Source of the DNA: JACKFE01 sp050248735 | GTDB lineage: Bacteria; Nitrospirota; Nitrospiria; Nitrospirales; UBA8639 | Direction: 5' to 3' | Assembly: GCA_050248735.1 (NCBI GenBank) | Contig: JBFWRU010000013.1 | Coordinates: 41,254-105,253, forward strand | Length of the DNA: 64,000 bases | Part shown: positions 63,301 through 64,000 of the stretch, in pieces | How positions within the stretch are numbered: position 1 is the stretch's first letter | Layout of the letters: every line of letters starts with the position of its first letter | The notes under the pieces: generated by a model | The model's input: only the letters and a program-made list of their open reading frames with translations | Told to the model about the DNA's origin: nothing | The model's database searches: none | Translations under genes and position numbers: made by a program

Positions 63301-63759
63301 GTGGCCCGGTTGATGATCCGGGCGAAGTACAACCCGGCGTTTCCGTACCATGTGACGATGGCCAAGCATGCGCCGTATGTCTCGACGGCCAAATCGGTGA
63401 AAGGGCATGAAACCCGGCCGGACGGGCGGGCGATTGCCATGGACACCGGGTATCAATCGAACTTCCGGTATGGGGCGCAACAGTCCTTTACGCGGGATTG
63501 GTTGATGCCGATGCAGCAGTTGGACAGCTTGCCGGGCAAACATGCGGTGGGCTGGAAGTTTAAATTTGGGTACCAAGTGGATAACCACGCGGTCAACACG
63601 GTGCCGAAGGAATGTCTGATCCGGATCACCAAGGCCGAGGACGGTGGGATCGGCGGTCGCGGGCCGTGGGAACCGGTGCGCACGGGCTTCACGCCGGGCC
63701 AAGAGAATGAGTTCATGATCAAATGGCTCAAGGGTGATCATATTAAGATTAAGGTGTAA
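60322..63759 (+). CDS. nxrA: Nitrite oxidoreductase alpha subunit
   Basis: A 1,145-residue type II DMSO-reductase-family catalytic subunit. Residues 1-28 form a Tat signal with SRRQFLK. The proximal iron-sulfur site has Cys66/Cys67, Cys75 and Cys115 (CSPNDTHAC and MCLKGY). YTWHGDQNP matches NarG's YSDLPP-type segment, so Asp276 is the probable molybdenum ligand. VITPEYNPTAYRADYWIPVR follows as in NarG-type enzymes. It oxidises nitrite to nitrate on the periplasmic side, passing electrons to NxrB. Codon use is strongly biased to GC at third positions compared with the AT-rich upstream region, as in very highly expressed genes. Confidence 0.95.
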   Translation: MFLSRRQFLKVSAGTVAAVALADKALALTALQPVIEVGNPLGEYPDRSWERVYHDQYRYDSSFTWCCSPNDTHACRIRAFVRNGVVMRVEQNYDHQTYEDLYGNRGTFAHNPRMCLKGYTMHRRVYGPYRLKGPLMRRGWKAWMDDGSPEFTPDVMTKYKFNARYLDDMLRVSWDTAFTYLAKAMIIIADRYSGESGARRLREQGYPPEMIEMTKGSAIRCFKFRAGMPILGLIGKMGITRMNGGCGALLDTYIRKVKPEQAQGGRYWSNYTWHGDQNPAHPFWCGAQASDVDMNDMRFSKLNTSWGKNFVENKMPEAHWKLESIERGARVVVITPEYNPTAYRADYWIPVRPETDGALFLGALKIIFDENMYDHDFCQAYTDMPLLVRTDTLQYLDPREVIADYQFPDFGKSYSGKVQTLKPDVIARLGGFMVWDLNKNQAVPLHRELVGWHYRKSGIDSALTGTFRVKLLNSREVDVMPVFQMYQAHLQDYDLDTVHQINRCPKDLIVRWARDSGTIKPAAIHNGEGTNHYFHQTIIARGAAMVLIVTGNVGKFGTGQHTWAGNYKAGIWNATPWGGGGLGTHTGENPFKITTDPNAHGKEIHVKGYYYGEEVAYWNHGDTALIVNTPKYGRRVFTGKTHMPTPSKLRWVANVNVLNNAKHHYDMVKNVDPHIETLVNQDVEMTSDVNHNDISFAVNTWMEFTYPEHTATVSNPWFQVWKGGIRPLYDTRNDLDTVAGVAAKLSEMTGDGRFRDYFKFVYDNRVDVYLQRILDASTTAYGYSADVMLKSEKGWMVMCRTYPRVPFWEETNESKPQWTRTGRYENYRVEPEAIEYGENFISHREGTEATPYLPNAIMTTNPYVRPDDYGIPITAQHHDDKTVRNIKLPWQEIKRYSNPLWEKGYQFYCVTPKTRHRVHSQWSVNDWVQMYESNFGDAYRMDKRTPGVGEHQIHINPAAAKDRGINDGDYCYVDGNPVDRPYRGWKPSDPYYKVARLMIRAKYNPAFPYHVTMAKHAPYVSTAKSVKGHETRPDGRAIAMDTGYQSNFRYGAQQSFTRDWLMPMQQLDSLPGKHAVGWKFKFGYQVDNHAVNTVPKECLIRITKAEDGGIGGRGPWEPVRTGFTPGQENEFMIKWLKGDHIKIKV

Positions 63760-63848
63760 TACGGAATGAAACCATCAAGTGGGATGGCCCATGGGGATGA
63801 AACCGTAGTATTCATTTGGTAAACAAAAAATAGAAACGGAGGAAGACC

Positions 63849-64000
63849 ATGCCAGAAGTGTATAATTGGCAATTAGGACGGAAGATGCTGTATCCGTATG
63901 AGGAGCGGCATCCGAAATGGCAATTTGCCTTTGTGTTCAACATTAACCGGTGTTTGGCGTGTCAAACCTGCTCGATGGCGGACAAGTCGACGTGGCTGTT
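63849..64000 (+). CDS. nxrB: Nitrite oxidoreductase beta subunit (cut by window edge)
   Basis: The first 50 codons of the iron-sulfur subunit: MPEVYNWQLGRKMLYPYEER and then a first cluster motif NRCLACQTCSMADKSTW (C-x2-C-x2-C). It starts after GGAGGAA, 89 bp downstream of nxrA. The order nxrA-nxrB matches Nitrospira. The rest lies outside the window. No Tat signal is seen, so it would be co-exported with NxrA. Confidence 0.93.
   Translation, partial: MPEVYNWQLGRKMLYPYEERHPKWQFAFVFNINRCLACQTCSMADKSTWL

Noticed and set aside
62404..63741. Long minus-strand open frame of 445 codons opposite nxrA
   Set aside because: Rich in Arg, His and Pro with no motif; it is the antisense shadow of the GC-biased nxrA.

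Overview
The window reads as a chromosomal segment of a Nitrospira-type nitrite-oxidising bacterium. The strongest marker is at the right end: a 1,145-residue molybdopterin oxidoreductase with a Tat signal (nxrA, 60322-63759), followed 89 bp later by the start of an iron-sulfur partner (nxrB, cut by the window edge). A fused glycine-to-betaine methyltransferase (49153-50838) sits divergent from a BCCT-type osmolyte carrier (47252-48751), which hints at a marine or salt-tolerant strain. The species assignment is inference; no 16S rRNA gene is present.

Layout. 0-10 kb is mostly minus-strand housekeeping: a cut response regulator, lipoproteins, a TatA-like protein with a very long tail, a class I amidotransferase hydrolase, PsiE, NagZ, PepA, QueE and a HAD phosphatase, ending at tRNA-Leu(GAG). 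10-16 kb carries a methyltransferase, then a secreted TPR/Sel1 protein coupled to a membrane-bound sigma-54 activator. 16-31 kb holds MsrB, a ribosome hibernation factor with a clear promoter, a phosphohexomutase, a lone SIR2-like gene, XthA, PolA, an AsmA-family protein, a CheY-like regulator, and the conserved ABC exporter/TesA neighbourhood. 31-37.5 kb holds a CDGSH protein, a ChaN-like lipoprotein, a methyltransferase-like protein, a CpaE/MinD-like ATPase, tRNA-Gly(GCC) and Ugd.

37.5-42.2 kb is a run of four adjacent HEAT-repeat genes followed by a small helical protein and a STAS protein, all on the minus strand. With the HEAT lipoprotein near 1 kb and another HEAT protein at 50.9 kb, the window has six HEAT-repeat proteins, which is striking for 64 kb.

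42.2-47.2 kb is an accessory patch: small orphan genes, an HNH protein, a HigBA-type and a Phd/PIN-type toxin-antitoxin pair, a secreted protein split between two frames, and short repeats. No transposase or integrase is visible.

47.2-59.5 kb returns to core functions: osmoprotection, a secreted phosphodiesterase-like protein, an alpha/beta-hydrolase-like protein without its serine, the three-subunit proton-translocating transhydrogenase, ribosomal protein S21 and endonuclease III. A 774-bp AT-rich stretch with two copies of a 19-bp dyad element then leads into nxrA. The core metabolic reading is nitrite oxidation in the periplasm, NADPH supply through PntAB and betaine-based osmoprotection.
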